From positions 13,795,682 through 13,859,681 of the forward strand of contig NC_089275.1 in the NCBI RefSeq assembly GCF_963678975.1: a stretch of DNA of 64,000 bases, written 5' to 3'. The notes beneath the pieces are model-generated. The model was given only the letters and a program-made list of their open reading frames with translations, had not been told where the DNA came from and made no database searches. The translations under genes were made by a program, and so were the position numbers. Of this stretch, positions 46,155-57,633 are shown piece after piece; position 1 is the first letter of the stretch; every line of letters starts with the position of its first letter. Source of the stretch: Dysidea avara. Taxonomy: Eukaryota > Porifera > Demospongiae > Dictyoceratida > Dysideidae.

Positions 46155-46627
46155 GTCACTGCCAACCCTACCTATTATGCTCATTATTATGCCCAGGTCC
46201 AAAAGAGCAGCCAAACATAATGTGGTTAATCACAGAATGTTGTTATGTATACACAATAGAGAATATCAACAGAAAACAACTGAGCTCAAAATTACGCTTT
46301 CAAAAAAGTTATGCTCTAGAGTTGGCTGTTTTATTAGGGTATATCAGCCTTTCCTGACTGCTGTATTAGATTAAGTAACTGCTCTATTAGAGTATATTGA
46401 TCTTATTTCTGCAAAGTGTAAATAATCAGCCAAGAAACAATAAAAATAATAACATTGTGCAATGCAGAAATGATGTATAGTATGTCCATATGTTTTGCTG
46501 TATTTCTGGTGTACGCATTTTGCATTTAAATTAAAACCTTAAAAATCATCCTATTATTCTGGCATAACGCTTGATGTTTTTGCTAGTCTATTATGCTTGA
46601 AATTATGCCAGCATAATGGCTCAAGCC
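46155..46627. mobile_element. hAT-like MITE of the TTATGC family
   Basis: TACCTATTATGCTCATTATT at the left and CATAATGGCTCAAGCCTA at the right belong to the family of 51294-51740 and 63757-63915. It holds two CTCTATTAGAG-type motifs (46320-46403). Confidence 0.55.
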
Positions 46628-46816
46628 TAGCCTACAAATACGGACATATTTTAGAAACCTTTCATGCTTTTAACTCTCTAAAGTTGCAAGCAGTTGTATG
46701 AATGCAGCATAAAGATGAGCTTTGTGTGACTCAAAATAGGCTATGAATGTACAGTAACTAGCAAATGACAAAGAAAATTACAACATGCAAAATAATCCAC
46801 ACTATACACACTACAT

Positions 46817-47553
46817 TTACAGTGGTCTCACATTGGCTCTGTGGTCAAATTTCACTGTTGATGATATTCTTAAATACAGAAATTTCTCCTTGGTAAACTT
46901 GGTGACATTATTTTCGGCCTCTTCTATCATGTATGAAACTGCACTGACAGGAATAAACCATTCAAACACTACAGAGGAGAATGGAGATGCTTTAGAAAAT
47001 GGAGAAATCACATAAGGCTCCACTCCACAATGTTGTGAAATGAACTGTTTCAACTCATCATACTCCTCCTTTGTGATGTCTGAGAATATTTTATCAACAA
47101 TTGCGATCATTTTGTCATATCCTTCTGGAAAAGTACCACCCTTTTGTGAAACCTGTTCACATATTTGTTGGAGTTTAAACTGACCGTACACTTTAGAATC
47201 AAACAATTGTAGTAAATTTAAACATTTTTCTGAATTTATTCTTTTCATAAGTACAGTCAACATGGAGTGATCATCCCATCTGTAGCAGTGACGTAGTCTA
47301 AATGCCAAAAGTGTATCAATGTCATTACAAGCACATATGCCTTCAATTTCACTATCACTAAACATCCTAACACCAGATTTGTCCTTCACTGTTAGTGTAG
47401 TTGACATGATTTTCAATGATTTCAAGCTATTAATTTCACATTTTTTCAACTCTTCTAAAATTTGTTCTAGAAGTATACTAAACTCTGCACTAGCTGCAGT
47501 GCATACCATATTTGAGATTTCTGCATCTGTCTTCTTGCGAGCAATTGACATAC
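46817..47553 (-). CDS. Terminal exon of a Death-domain-type gene: all-helical unknown domain
   Basis: The acceptor GATTCTTTAG precedes 47553 and the frame enters in phase 2 at MSIARKKTDAEI, running 245 residues to a TAA at 46817-46819. The start SAEFSILLEQILEELKKCEI matches a paralogous exon at 53.1 kb. The rest is predicted mostly helical (NDIDTLLAFRLRHCYRW, YDKMIAIVDKIFSDITKEEY) and ends with FEWFIPVSAVSYMIEEAENN and FLYLRISSTVKFD. I do not recognise a named domain; it resembles sponge multi-gene families I know only as uncharacterised. The incoming phase matches the Death-domain exon at 62.3 kb. A hAT element starts 73 bp upstream of the acceptor, inside the intron. Confidence 0.65.
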
Positions 47554-47817
47554 CTAAAGAATCCATAACAATCAATTAACATGAAGCACTATATCACAAT
47601 TATACTGTAAGGTGCTTATGTAGGCCAGCGTTGAAACCGGTCACTACTGCTGACCCGGATGACCCACTGACCCGGATAGCAATCCGGGTCAGACCCAGAT
47701 TTGACCCAGATGTGACCCGGATTAATTAAAGCCGAGGCGTGCGATAAGAGCTATGTTTCAGGTAGTCTTGAGCGAGTGAGACTACATTTTCAGTATTCAA
47801 TTCATGTTGAGTAAATG

Positions 47818-48646
47818 GGGAGTTTGTAAAAGACGGAATAAGGAATAGCGGAATAGCGGAATAACTCGCATCGCAACGAACAGGCATTTATATGGCTTAT
47901 GCAATGTTAGGGTGATTGTACTGTTACAGCTGTGAACTCATCCCTTGTAGATATCCTTACAATGTAGGGTGATTGCGTGTACTGTTACAGCTGTGAACTA
48001 CACTGCTTCGTCACTCATAGATGTCCTAGCGAAATGATTACTATGCACTCTTACTACTACTGTATGTAGCTAAGCTAGAATATACAGTAGTTAGCTATTA
48101 GTTTCGTTTTTGAGTCTTCATCCTTCCAGTGGAGGGATGAAACGAAACGACTGCCACACCCCCTTTGCTCATGACGTTGGTACCATACTTAACATACAGT
48201 ACCCGCTTACGAAGTGCAAAATTACATTTGATTATAGCTCTTACTAGCTACTACTGTATGTAAAGTATGGCACCAACGTCGCGAGCAAAAGGGGATGTGA
48301 CAGCCGTTTCGTTTCATCCCTCCACTGGAAGGATGAAGACTCAAAAACGAAACTAATAGCTAACTACTGTATATTCTAGCTTAGCTACATACAGTAGTAG
48401 TAAGAGTGCATAGTAATCATTTCGCTAGGACATCTATGAGTGACGAAGCAGTGTAGTTCACAGCTGTAACAGTACACGCAATCACCCTACATTGTAAGGA
48501 TATCTACGAGGGATGAGTTCACAGCTGTAACAGTACAATCACCCTAACCCGTCCTAACATTGTATAAGCCATATAAATGCCTGTTCGTGGTGATGCGAGT
48601 TATTCCGTTATTCCGCTATTCCTTATTCCGTCTTTTACAAACTCCC
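47818..48646. mobile_element. Mutator-like foldback, 829 bp, 9-bp target duplication
   Basis: GGGAGTTTGTAAAAGACGG and CCGTCTTTTACAAACTCCC are flanked by GAGTAAATG (47809-47817, 48647-48655). The arms of about 370 bases include repeated GGGTGATTG...TGTACTGTTACAGCTGTGAAC units and meet near 48215. It lies inside the hAT element. Confidence 0.93.
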
Positions 48647-48787
48647 GAGTAAATGAGTAGTTATGTGATAACTAAGCCCGTAAGTTTATAATTTAAAATC
48701 AATCAGTGAGTTTGGTTCCACGTAGCTACTGGTCACAAACAACCCATGGTGAAGAGACCACCGCGACAGTATTACCGCAATCCTACA

Positions 48788-49138
48788 TCAGTTAAACTGG
48801 CAAACTCTACAAGATCGACGTATAAATAAGACTAACCCTACATTTTCCACCAATAGTTTTTGCCATACATTTTTTGACTTCATGATAACATTTATTTTTA
48901 GATAAATAGAAACAGCTTTAATAATAACATACATTTTTATTGGATCAGTAACCTCTAAGCAAACTTTAGAAATAAAAATTTCCTTATAAGGATCTAGTAC
49001 AACAAGACATTGATATATATTCTTATATATTCCCGCATCTACGTCACGACAGTATTTTCTTTGTAAAACCATCATACCATACTCTTTTGCGCTGAATTTT
49101 TTTTCTGCTTGACTCTGAATGGTGTAGCTACCCAGCAA
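48788..49138 (-). CDS. Unrecognised frame inside the hAT element
   Basis: 116 codons on the minus strand: EKKFSAKEYGMMVLQRKYC, PYKEIFISKVCLEVTDPIKM, later KNVWQKLLVENVGLV. Composition is protein-like but no transposase motif is seen. It may be a captured exon or chance. Confidence 0.25.
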   Translation of the reverse strand: MLGSYTIQSQAEKKFSAKEYGMMVLQRKYCRDVDAGIYKNIYQCLVVLDPYKEIFISKVCLEVTDPIKMYVIIKAVSIYLKINVIMKSKNVWQKLLVENVGLVLFIRRSCRVCQFN

Positions 49139-50579
49139 ACTTGTAAAAGTTGTAAATAAACAAAGTGAATCTATTGTGATAAATTCTTACACATTTATTT
49201 CCCCTTTTTTGCAAATTTAATTACATCATACTTCTAATTAGATTATTCAATCACCATCCCATTTACACCACTAGTGCATAATTATGTAGAGAAGTGCTGC
49301 TAAAAATTTGGTGATGATACCTGCAACTATACAAGAGTTATAAGGTTATAAAGCAAGGAGTATAATTGTTTGGTTAAAGGAATGTGGGAAATGAAGGGCT
49401 AATCCTTCTATTCAAAATTAGTAAATAATCTACTTATTGTTCCACACCACTACTTGCCGTCTCCAGCCTTTCCAAACACTAGAGCTAACCATCAATTAAA
49501 ATTTTCTCCCTACCAATCAAGAACAGAAATCTATTGAAACTCCTTTTTCCCAAAGACCATCATTGAAAGGAATTCCTTACCCTATCCTGATCTTCATGAG
49601 ATTGACAGATACCATTTAGGTCGTACTTATTTACTTAATAATGTAATTGTACATTAGCGTGTTACTCTTAAGGGTTTTGCTAATCAATAAATAAATAAAT
49701 AATAAATACTGTGAGTTTACAGACAGTAATTGGGTGTGGCTTTGTGCATACCTAGTGTTACAATTTCCCAATATATTAAAGTTGGTGTGACTCACAAAAG
49801 TAATTATCCTGCTGCAAGACTAGACTATATACAACTCGTACAATAATTGATTAGTGGGCTTGGCTCCACATAAGCTTGCAGACAGCAATGGACACAATTT
49901 CATGTTACAGACTGTACTTACTAATAAATGGGCGTGTCTGAGCATATGTTTAATGCAATAAATGGGTGTGGCTCATGAAAGAACTATGCGACTAGCGTTT
50001 ATAAGTTTCCACACTGTCAAACGAACAATTTCGTTTCTCACGTGATCCAATCTGGGTCAGACCCGGATAATTTGTAAACCAGGTCGGACCCAGATGACCC
50101 GGAGAAAATGTGACCCGGTTGACCCAGATGACTCAATCTGGTTTCAATGCTAATGTAGGCTGTTGAATAGGGAAGAAGTCCACTCATATGGTTTGCCACA
50201 ATGACAACATATCAGGCTTTATAAAAGTAATGCAGTGTGCCTATCCATGAAAAACTCTAGCTTGCACTATTACCTATTTTTGAAGTATAATATATATCTC
50301 AGAAAAAGCATCAGTTAATTATTTAGCCAGTTAGCCTAAGGAGTTTCACTTCTTCTAAAGGCTAATTCATAACAATATCAGAATTGTTGTGTCTAACTGG
50401 CATGTTGTACCAGTTGAACTAATACTGTCAAGGCACAATGAAGGTAATACAGTGTATGAGAGTTCTATTAGCAGAAAAATTTAAGCATATAAGTTCCTAT
50501 TACATACTACCCATAATACATGATTTTGATAGTTTTATGAACTCAACTTGTTGACTTAATAGCAAAAGTACAGAACTAT

Positions 50580-50703
50580 CAAACAGCATGACAATATGTA
50601 TCAAGACACATGGTAGTGTGTCGTGTGGCCCAAGAAGCTGGCGTACAACGCCGTGAGTATATTGACAGGAAGAAAGAAAACGCGATTTTCTACTTGCGTA
50701 GCT
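50580..50703 (-). repeat. Dispersed repeat (41290-42145 family), first half
   Basis: CAAGACACATGGTAGTGTGTC, GGCCCAAGAAGCTGGCG and GACAGGAAGAAAGAAAACGC are the reverse of 42055-42130. The copy resumes at 52565. Confidence 0.75.
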
Positions 50704-52555
50704 AGGGTTACCAATATGAAAAATTGACACCTTCAAAATAATTTGCTAACTGCTGCTATATGTTGGACCAACTCTCACTTGAATAGAGCTGCTGTGGTGG
50801 TAAATTCTATCCTCTTCTTGGGGTGAAAATCGATCAAAATGATTAAAAATCATGAGATTACGAGCTGTAACTCCCGGAAACGATGACCTTTTTTACAATA
50901 CTGTACCTCAACCTTCCTATGTGAGCAAATATTCATCAACAAATATTGGTGGTTTGATTGGTGAAGCATGATTGCCATTGCAGCATCATTTAGGCAGGAT
51001 TTTGAGGTCCAAAAACGGGTTTTTTGTCCATGAAGACCAAATGAATGATAGCCAAAACTTCCTCACACCACAGTAGTAGTCACCCATCAACAAAGAAGTC
51101 ACACACCAACTGCAGTCTAATTCTGAGACTGTTAACCATCTGGGTGAGGCCAATATTGGGCAAAACTTTCCCAAAATGGCACCCTTTTCCCATCACTTGC
51201 TCTTTCAACTACTTAAAACCCAAATTCTTGGCGTAAAACAACTCTTACACTACATACATACAACAAATTGCCAAGAGCTTTGAGACCTTCGTCTAGGCTT
51301 GTGGGAATTATGCTCAAAATTTTCATCATTATTCTATTCCGAAATTCTTTTAAAAACTTATCATTATGCTTTTTATTATTCCCAAAAATACTCATTATTC
51401 CCAAAATTAATCCTGATTTTTGTAACTTTTTCTCCATTTTAGTAATTAAATTGTACAGCAAGACTTTGAAGCAGTAAAAAGTACTAAATCCAGCTGTATC
51501 AATTCATCAGAAAAGCTTTTTTTGCTATCAAGATGTTTGGTTACTAGTAGTATGAGTAATGAATTATTCCGCACTGATCGTTCTATTAGAGTAAGTGACT
51601 GCTCTATTAGAGTATCTCGATCTTAATTTATTTTTATGCCAATTATGCTCCAAAACTGCATCAAAATGCTGGAATAATGCTCTATTCTATTACCTCATCA
51701 TTATTCCCAAAATTATTCAGGCATAATTCCCGCATCCCTACCTTCGTCATTAGAAACTGTAAAAATATATTAATAAGCGTTTATTCTAATAAGTTTATGG
51801 TCACATGATTTCATCCTTATGGTGATTTAACTACCCTTGATCTCACACTTGATATCTTTTCTAGTGGTTTCAACAGAATATCTTACATGATTTAGGTATA
51901 CAGTACTATTTAGTCATAACCATACTCTATCACGTGGGTCTGAGTCATTAGAATAAACGCCTATTAATTTTTTTTACAGTTTGTAACGACGAAGGTCACA
52001 AAATCCTTGGTGATAAGTTGTATGCATGTAATGTAAGAGTTGTTTTACGCCAAGAATTTGGGTTTTAAGTAGTTAAAAGAGCAAGTGATGGGAAAAGGGT
52101 GCCATTTTGGGCAATTTTTGCCCAATACCGGTCTCACCCAGATGGTTAACAGTCTCAGAATTAAACCACAGTTGGTGTGTGACTTCTTTGTTGATGGGTG
52201 ACTACTACTGTGATGTGAGGAAGATTTGGATATTATTATTTTGGTCTTCATGGATGAAAACCCATTTTTGAACCTCAAAATCCTACCTAAATGATGCAGC
52301 AATGGCAATCATGCTTCACCAATCAAACCACCAATACTTTTGTGAAGATTTGCTCACAGTATTATAAAAAAGATCATTGTTTCCAGGGGTTACAGCTTGT
52401 AATCTCATGATTTTCACATATTTCAATCAATTTCCACCCCAAGAAGAGGATAGAATTTATCACCACTGTAGCTGTATTCAAGTGAGAGTTGGTCCAACAT
52501 ATAACAACAGTTAGCAAATTATTTTGAAGATGTCAATTTTTCACATTGGTATCCT
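50704..52555. mobile_element. Foldback with ~580 bp arms, inserted in a dispersed repeat
   Basis: AGGGTTACCAATATGAAAAA and the inverted end TTTCACATTGGTATCCT bound 1.85 kb. The flanks TGCGTAGCT and ACCGTAGCT agree at 7 of 9 positions. Arms pair through GTTGGACCAACTCTCACTTG, CACCCATCAACAAAGAAGTC and CTTGGCGTAAAACAACTCTT to a loop near 51795-51945. A hAT MITE interrupts the left arm. Frames at 51045-51236 and 52045-52308 are the two mirror arms, not genes. Confidence 0.85.
51294..51740. mobile_element. hAT-type MITE (TTATGC family) inserted in the foldback arm
   Basis: TAGGCTTGTGGGAATTATGC and ATAATTCCCGCATCCCTA ends; CCTTCGTC on both sides (51286-51293, 51741-51748). Two CTCTATTAGAG motifs in tandem at 51576-51623. 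Confidence 0.9.
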
Positions 52556-52564
52556 ACCGTAGCT

Positions 52565-52810
52565 CTGTGCTGCCTTAATGAAACAAGTCGATATTTGCTG
52601 TGGACATGCCTGCCAACTTCAATATTCCACACACCAAAATTGAGTGAAATGTTTCCGAGATATGCAACTTCGCTTAATTGCTTTTCTTTTTTTCGTAAGT
52701 TTACAACACCGCCATAAAATGTAAACTGCATATCCGATTGCCTTGGAATTCTGTACACAGAAGGACGCATCTTAGTACCATGTTTGACTGGAATACGATA
52801 AACAGGCAAA
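52565..52810 (-). repeat. Dispersed repeat (41290-42145 family), second half
   Basis: CTCTGTGCTGCCTTAATG, TCCGAGATATGCAACTTCG and GCCATAAAATGTAAACTGC are the diverged reverse of 41700-42030. Confidence 0.6.
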
Positions 52811-53028
52811 GAGTTATTAGCGATTATTCACAAAAAATAACACCTATATGTTGTCATACCTACAGGGTAAACCGCTCATGGAAAGGAGCTGAAAATTGTC
52901 ACCGTGGGTGAATAGGTTAGCTATTGAACCTCAAACATTTTGTGGTTTGAAAGAAATCAAGCTAAAAACCAGGAAGATACAACAAAAACACAACAATGTG
53001 TAACAATTATGTGATCAAGATTGGCTAA

Positions 53029-53198
53029 TAGCTAATTCCTTTTCAACAATTTCAAATTTTTGTTTTCATTTTTCATTAACTCTTCCAAGATTTCATTGAG
53101 AAGAACACCAAACTCAACACTGGCTTGCTCAGCTGTGCTAATTGTATTTGTGTATCCTGGATCAGATTTCCTGATAATTGTAGGAATTTTTACCAGAT
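53029..53198 (-). pseudogene. Paralogous helical exon, truncated
   Basis: The acceptor TTAGTTACAG precedes 53198. The frame enters in phase 2 and reads LVKIPTIIRKSDPGYTNT, then ASVEFGVLLNEILEELMKNE and NLKLLKRN before a stop. The EFGVLLNEILEEL block matches EFSILLEQILEEL of the exon at 46817-47553. The remaining 190 residues are missing. It is either a decayed duplicate exon or an alternative short terminal exon. Confidence 0.6.
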
Positions 53199-53362
53199 CT
53201 GTAACTAATAATAACATTACTTGGAATGATGTGTATAAACTGTGTCAAGGCACACGGTAGCATGTTGTACAACTCAAGAAGTTGGCACTCCACACCACAG
53301 GTAAAGTGACAGGAAAAAAAGCAAATAAACTACAATATAATAGTTATGTAGTGAGTGTAAGC

Positions 53363-53561
53363 TACTGTAATTTGCTTTATTTTTGTGCAAAATTTTTTAG
53401 TGATAAAAATTTTTGTTGTACAAATATTTTCACACCACTTATGTGAATGACTACTCTATTAGAGTAGTTCGATCTTGCATAAAAATTTTCGTGCAAGAAA
53501 ATTTCGTACAAGTGTTTGCATACGAAAATTATTTTACAACGAAAAAAAGCAAATTACTGTA
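53363..53561. mobile_element. TA-flanked MITE with central CTCTATTAGAG motif
   Basis: TACTGTAATTTGCTTT and AAAGCAAATTACTGTA ends; the arms include AAAAATTTTTGTTGTAC and its mirror. The motif sits at the centre (53447-53475). The second copy is 63091-63284. Confidence 0.85.
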
Positions 53562-53719
53562 CTCCAAATATGGATAGTTCTGAAGTAAAGTACAGTTACA
53601 CAGTTTTATGGATTTTAATTAATATCTATGTAGAAGTCACTGTAAGTTTTGTCCCTTTACATTTTGTTGTTTAGATATAATCCTCTATGGTATTTAGCAC
53701 ATTAATTTGTAGTTCACTT

Positions 53720-53928
53720 TTCAGGGGCGGTGGACATGCAGATATATTAGTGGACATCTACTCCCTACTCTTCAGTCTGTAACCATGACTGAACTAGGGT
53801 GTAGGAAACATCCCTCGTTCCACAACTTTTTACTTGTTTCCCTGCTTTTTTGTTCTTTGATCCCTAATCCAGCTTAAAACTCCTAATTTCCCTTCTACCT
53901 GTTTGTTTACCTTTTTAATAGGACACTT
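53720..53928. repeat. Half of a type B hairpin
   Basis: CATGCAGATATATTAGTGGACA and CTTTGATCCCTAATCC with TAAAACTCCTAATTTCCC match one side of 28621-28876; the partner arm is mostly gone. It still abuts the composite-repeat body. Confidence 0.65.
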
Positions 53929-54640
53929 ATGACTACTGAATCCACTGGAACCACATTAAAAGAAAGAATGGCATCAGGCATTCCATACATTAATTTTGCA
54001 TCTGAATGTGCACCCCAATAATTAATTACACACTGAAAAGTGAGGTGGCCATTATGCTTTGTTTGTAGTTATGCTCTGCTCGTTACAAAGTGTTACAAAT
54101 GAAGAACAGTATATGAAACTTCTCTGCAATGAATCCAGTCACTATGGAAAATGTGGGCGAAAAGCATGACACAACCAGAGGGAAGCTGTATCACGCCACT
54201 GCAAATTGACACCTTGTGTAGTCAGCGAAAAGAACTGGAACACAAAGGAGGACAAAGGTAGGTCCAAGATACGTGAACTGTACGTACTGCGGTTGGCAAA
54301 AAGGCACATCTCAGGATAAAGTGACATTGAACAGTGAAAAAATCAAACCCGTAGCCTTATCCATTGTCGAGTTATGCTTGGCTGAAGGCATCAGTTAGTT
54401 AGTTTCAGTTAAATAGGAAATTTTTAAAATTCCATACAAACTTGTTGGAAGGGTTTGGGGGTAACTCTGAAGGCATTTCTGGGCATGGCTATGTCTAATC
54501 AATACTGCCAAGCTGTTATGAAGGAAATTTCAGGCTGGTTTTAGGGTGATATTTTTGGGTTAGAAAGTCCAAAACTGCATGATCCTTAATATACAGTACT
54601 ACCGTACTGCATATGATGCTACTGTACTGTATGATAGCAT
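53929..54640 (-). repeat. Composite dispersed repeat, copy 4
   Basis: TGACTACTGAATCCACTGG, ACATTAAAAGAAAGAATGG, AGGGAAGCTGTATCACGCC, GAACTGTACGTACTGCGG and TGGCTGAAGGCATCAG match copies 1-3. Confidence 0.8.
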
Positions 54641-55139
54641 GCAATTCTTAGATATGGACATTACTGAGTTTTGGACATTAGTATATACCAGACTGCCTGG
54701 ATAAGAGAAGTTCCACTGTACTTTAATGATCTAGCTGCAATTACCTGTGGTCCTGTAGAAAACTACACATCACAAACCATGCCGCTTAGTTGCTTACTCA
54801 AGACAAGGAAGATCAAGATACTCTAATAATGCAGTAACAGTCAGGTGTACTACCTAGTTATGATATGGCAAAACAAGGTAGCAACAATTAATTTTTCTCA
54901 CTAGAACCTTATTTCATTAATTTGTATCATGCTGGTAATAATTAAAGGTGTTCATTCTCACCACAGTGATCCTTGATTTATTCTAAATGTAGGAGTATTG
55001 TACTAAAATTTAGTTGTGTTTTTAAAACTAGAAAGTTTTATTATCACCACAGTGTCAACTTTATGAAATTAAACTTAAATCTGCTACTTCTGTATTTGCT
55101 GTGTGCATACTGTACATGTAGCAAGTGCACGATCAAGAT

Positions 55140-55234
55140 ATTCTAATAGTACAGTCACCCTATTAGAGAATTCAGCTACTAAGATAAATTACTCTCTGAG
55201 CCTTCAACTAAGTTACAAGTTATCCTCTAGAGAG
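55140..55234 (-). repeat. Minisatellite monomers left of the LTR element
   Basis: ATTCAGCTACTAAGATAA and CCTCTAGAGAGTTCA are reverse-orientation relatives of the 40015-40590 unit. The tract resumes after the LTR element at 57278. Confidence 0.65.
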
Positions 55235-55239
55235 TTCAT

Positions 55240-55385
55240 TGTAGTGTTGATCAGACATGCATAATAGATGATTACAATAATAGTACAGATCACGTACATG
55301 TACATAATCTAAATAATATTATATAGATCATGTATGCAATAGTGTATGTACATAGTGCAAGTCCGTTATAGTTAGTTACACCACA
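55240..55385 (-). repeat. 3' LTR
   Basis: Minus strand starts TGTGGTGTAACTAACT and ends CAACACTACA. It matches 57136-57272 with scattered differences and one small indel. Confidence 0.85.
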
Positions 55386-55397
55386 TCTCCCTTTCTT

Positions 55398-56240
55398 AAG
55401 CTGCTGCCTTACTCTTTCAGGTAGCTGTATAGCAGTGCCATTCATTGATTGAGCAACAAGATATTGATGCTCTGGGCTGGAGCTCCCAGTAGTTAAGGAT
55501 TCTTGATTGTCCAGCACAACGTTTAAGTGTGTTCGGTTTCTCCACATTTCCCCATATGGGGTGTCAACACTGTACTGTATGACTGAGAAACATCTGCTTG
55601 TCCTATCATGGTCCAGTAACTGTTGGTCCTGATGTGATATAAACTTCAGTATTAGGAATGGGTGGTAAAGGATGAGAGCAGTGTCTTTATTATAGTCTGT
55701 TTCCTACTGTTGCTTGAACTGATTATTCATGTCTCAAAATGTTATAAGATGTGTCCATGTACAGGTAGGCTGTAGTTGTTCAGTAGTTATTGGCAGGGTA
55801 TTTTTAAGGTGTCTCCCCATAAGCAACTCAGCAGGTGATAAATTGCACCACGGGATTAGGGTATTGCAATATGTTAGCAAGACCATCTGAATGTCTCAGC
55901 AGAGTTTGTATGGCTTGTTCGACGTGTCCATTGTTCTGAGAAAATAACAGACTACTGGTTATGTGAAGTTACAGGACTTTGCAAATGCAGTAACTCAAAC
56001 GGTAGGTACTAAGGTACACTGTCACTCATGTCAGTCTCTGGTATTCCGTAATGAGAAATAACTTATCTCAAGGCATCTATGACCACTTCGGATGTAGTGG
56101 TTTTCAGTTTGATCACCTAAATAAATCTAGAAAAATAATCAACAATCATCAGATAACAATCTTCTGCCATGGATGATCTGGTAACTGAGATGGAATAAGA
56201 GGTTCTTTGCATGGAGCTAATTCTCTTACTTCAGAGAAAG
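55398..56240 (-). pseudogene. Gypsy integrase remnant
   Basis: Minus-strand pieces in several frames: VDYFSRFI, HYGIPETDMSD, SQNNGHVEQAIQT (holding the last catalytic glutamate) and LSPAELLMGRHLKNTLP, then near the LTR MWRNRTHLNVVLDNQESL. This is the core and C-terminal order of Ty3/gypsy integrase. Multiple frameshifts and stops make it non-functional. Confidence 0.8.
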
Positions 56241-57135
56241 GTTCTTGTTTAGTCGATTATTCTTACAGTAGGGTATAAGGGTAGTACAGGTTGGGTCAGA
56301 GCTTTGTCTTTGGGTCACTGTTATATTGCACCTGCACTTTGATGATGCAGAATGATCTGTCAGTGTGTCTAAAAAGGCAGTGTCAATGTGGCTCTCTTGA
56401 GACAATACTTAAACATTCTTAGACAAACAGCACTGGTTATAATGTCCTTTTTTGGGATGTCAGATGCAGGTGGCATCCTTGTTAGGACATCTGACACAGT
56501 AATGTGTGTATGTCTCTGCTGTTCTGCTGTCTACGCATGGTCAAGGTTTCTTCGAATTACGGCTGCTGAACTACAAACTGTCCAGTTCACTTCTGGATGA
56601 ATCAGTGCCTCTTTCAGTGTATACATGTTGCTGGGCTTGGACAGCTTTGTGTTGGCAGATTGTGCATTTAATGTTATTTAGAATCTAGCCATTCAGAAAG
56701 ATGGCAGTTATGAATTCCGATGACAAGTCTATTGTGAATCATCTCTCCATTGAGTAATTGCAGAATTCTACCAGGTTATAGGGTGTGATATTCTGCTGAT
56801 TCACTATCCAGTTAAATGCAACGATTAAAATAAGTCCTCTTAAAAATCACATTTTTTTGCCACCTTGGAGAACTAGTTGAAGTTCATATTACTGTTTTGT
56901 ACACTTTCTGTTCATCACTGGCAATATTAGTAGATACTAGCAGTTTTTTTGCCAATACAATAGTGGTGTGTGCTCAATTGTTTTGGATATGCTTCCTCTG
57001 TGGCCCAGAAGCAACACGAAACTGATCAAAAAGTGTTGTTTCCATCACGGCCAGTTTTTGGGAGTCTTAAAGTTCAAAGAATCTAGCAGTTGGAAATGGA
57101 TTTGTGCCATGAGTTCGTTCTCTACACTGTCACCA
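56241..57135 (-). other. Decayed internal region of the LTR element
   Basis: Upstream of the integrase remnant toward the 5' LTR. No reverse transcriptase, protease or gag motif could be recognised; frames on the plus strand (56388-57237) are shadows. Confidence 0.5.
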
Positions 57136-57272
57136 TGTAGTGGCAATCAGATATTCGTATTAGATGATTACAATAATAGTACAGATCACGTGCACATACA
57201 AAATACAGATCATATATACAATAGCATGTGTGTATAGTGCAAGTCAGTTATAGTTACAGTAGTCACACCACG
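57136..57272 (-). repeat. 5' LTR
   Basis: Minus strand reads CGTGGTGTGACTACTG to TTGCCACTACA, followed by TGGTGACAG. It is the partner of 55240-55385. Confidence 0.85.
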
Positions 57273-57277
57273 TTCAT

Positions 57278-57480
57278 CTACACAGCAAGTCGTTCTATAG
57301 AGAGTTCAGCTACATAACAAGTTAACCTGTAGAGAGTTCAGCTACAATTATGTCATCCTATAGAGAGTATTATTTAGTTACAAACAAGTCTGTAGAGCAT
57401 TCAGATACATACAAAGACACTCTATAGAAATGCAACTACAAAAAGTCAACCTGTTGAGAACTTTGTTTATATACAAGTCA
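57278..57480 (-). repeat. Minisatellite monomers right of the LTR element
   Basis: About six units with TATAGAGAGTTCAGCTACA, related in reverse to the 40015-40590 unit. Confidence 0.8.
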
Positions 57481-57577
57481 CTAAGTAAATAGCTTAGGTA
57501 CACACACATATGTACTGCAGCCACAGAGGTATTAAATTAAAGTATTTATAATTAAAATTCTGGGCAGTGTATTTTAC

Positions 57578-57633
57578 TTACTAATAACAAGAGTTCATAA
57601 TAATAAATATATTATGAATTCTTGCTAATAATC
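57578..57633. repeat. Short foldback, AACAAGAGTTCATAAT type
   Basis: ACTAATAACAAGAGTTCATA and TATGAATTCTTGCTAATAAT pair around a TAAATATA centre. A second copy lies at 60894-60951. Confidence 0.75.

Larger units (their letters stand above)
47626..50152. mobile_element. hAT-type element with GACCCGGAT subterminal repeats
   Basis: CAGCGTTGAAACCGGTCAC and TCTGGTTTCAATGCTA are the ends; ATGTAGGC flanks both sides (47618-47625, 50153-50160). Near both ends GACCCGG(A/T)T words repeat many times, as in transposase-binding arrays. A foldback is inserted at 47818-48646. No transposase was recognised. Confidence 0.85.
55240..57272 (-). mobile_element. Compact Ty3/gypsy LTR retrotransposon with 5-bp target duplication
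   Basis: Near-identical terminal repeats at 55240-55385 and 57136-57272, flanked by TTCAT on both sides (55235-55239, 57273-57277). On the minus strand the left member (3' LTR) is preceded by a purine tract AAGAAAGGGAGA (55386-55397), and the right member (5' LTR) is followed by TGGTGACAG, a primer-binding-site position. The internal part is only 1.75 kb and frame-broken, so it is non-autonomous. It interrupts a minisatellite tract. Confidence 0.85.

Noticed and set aside
51045-52308. Paired frames starting with a serine/histidine-rich phrase on opposite strands
   Set aside because: They mirror each other across the foldback at 50704-52555 and carry no domain.
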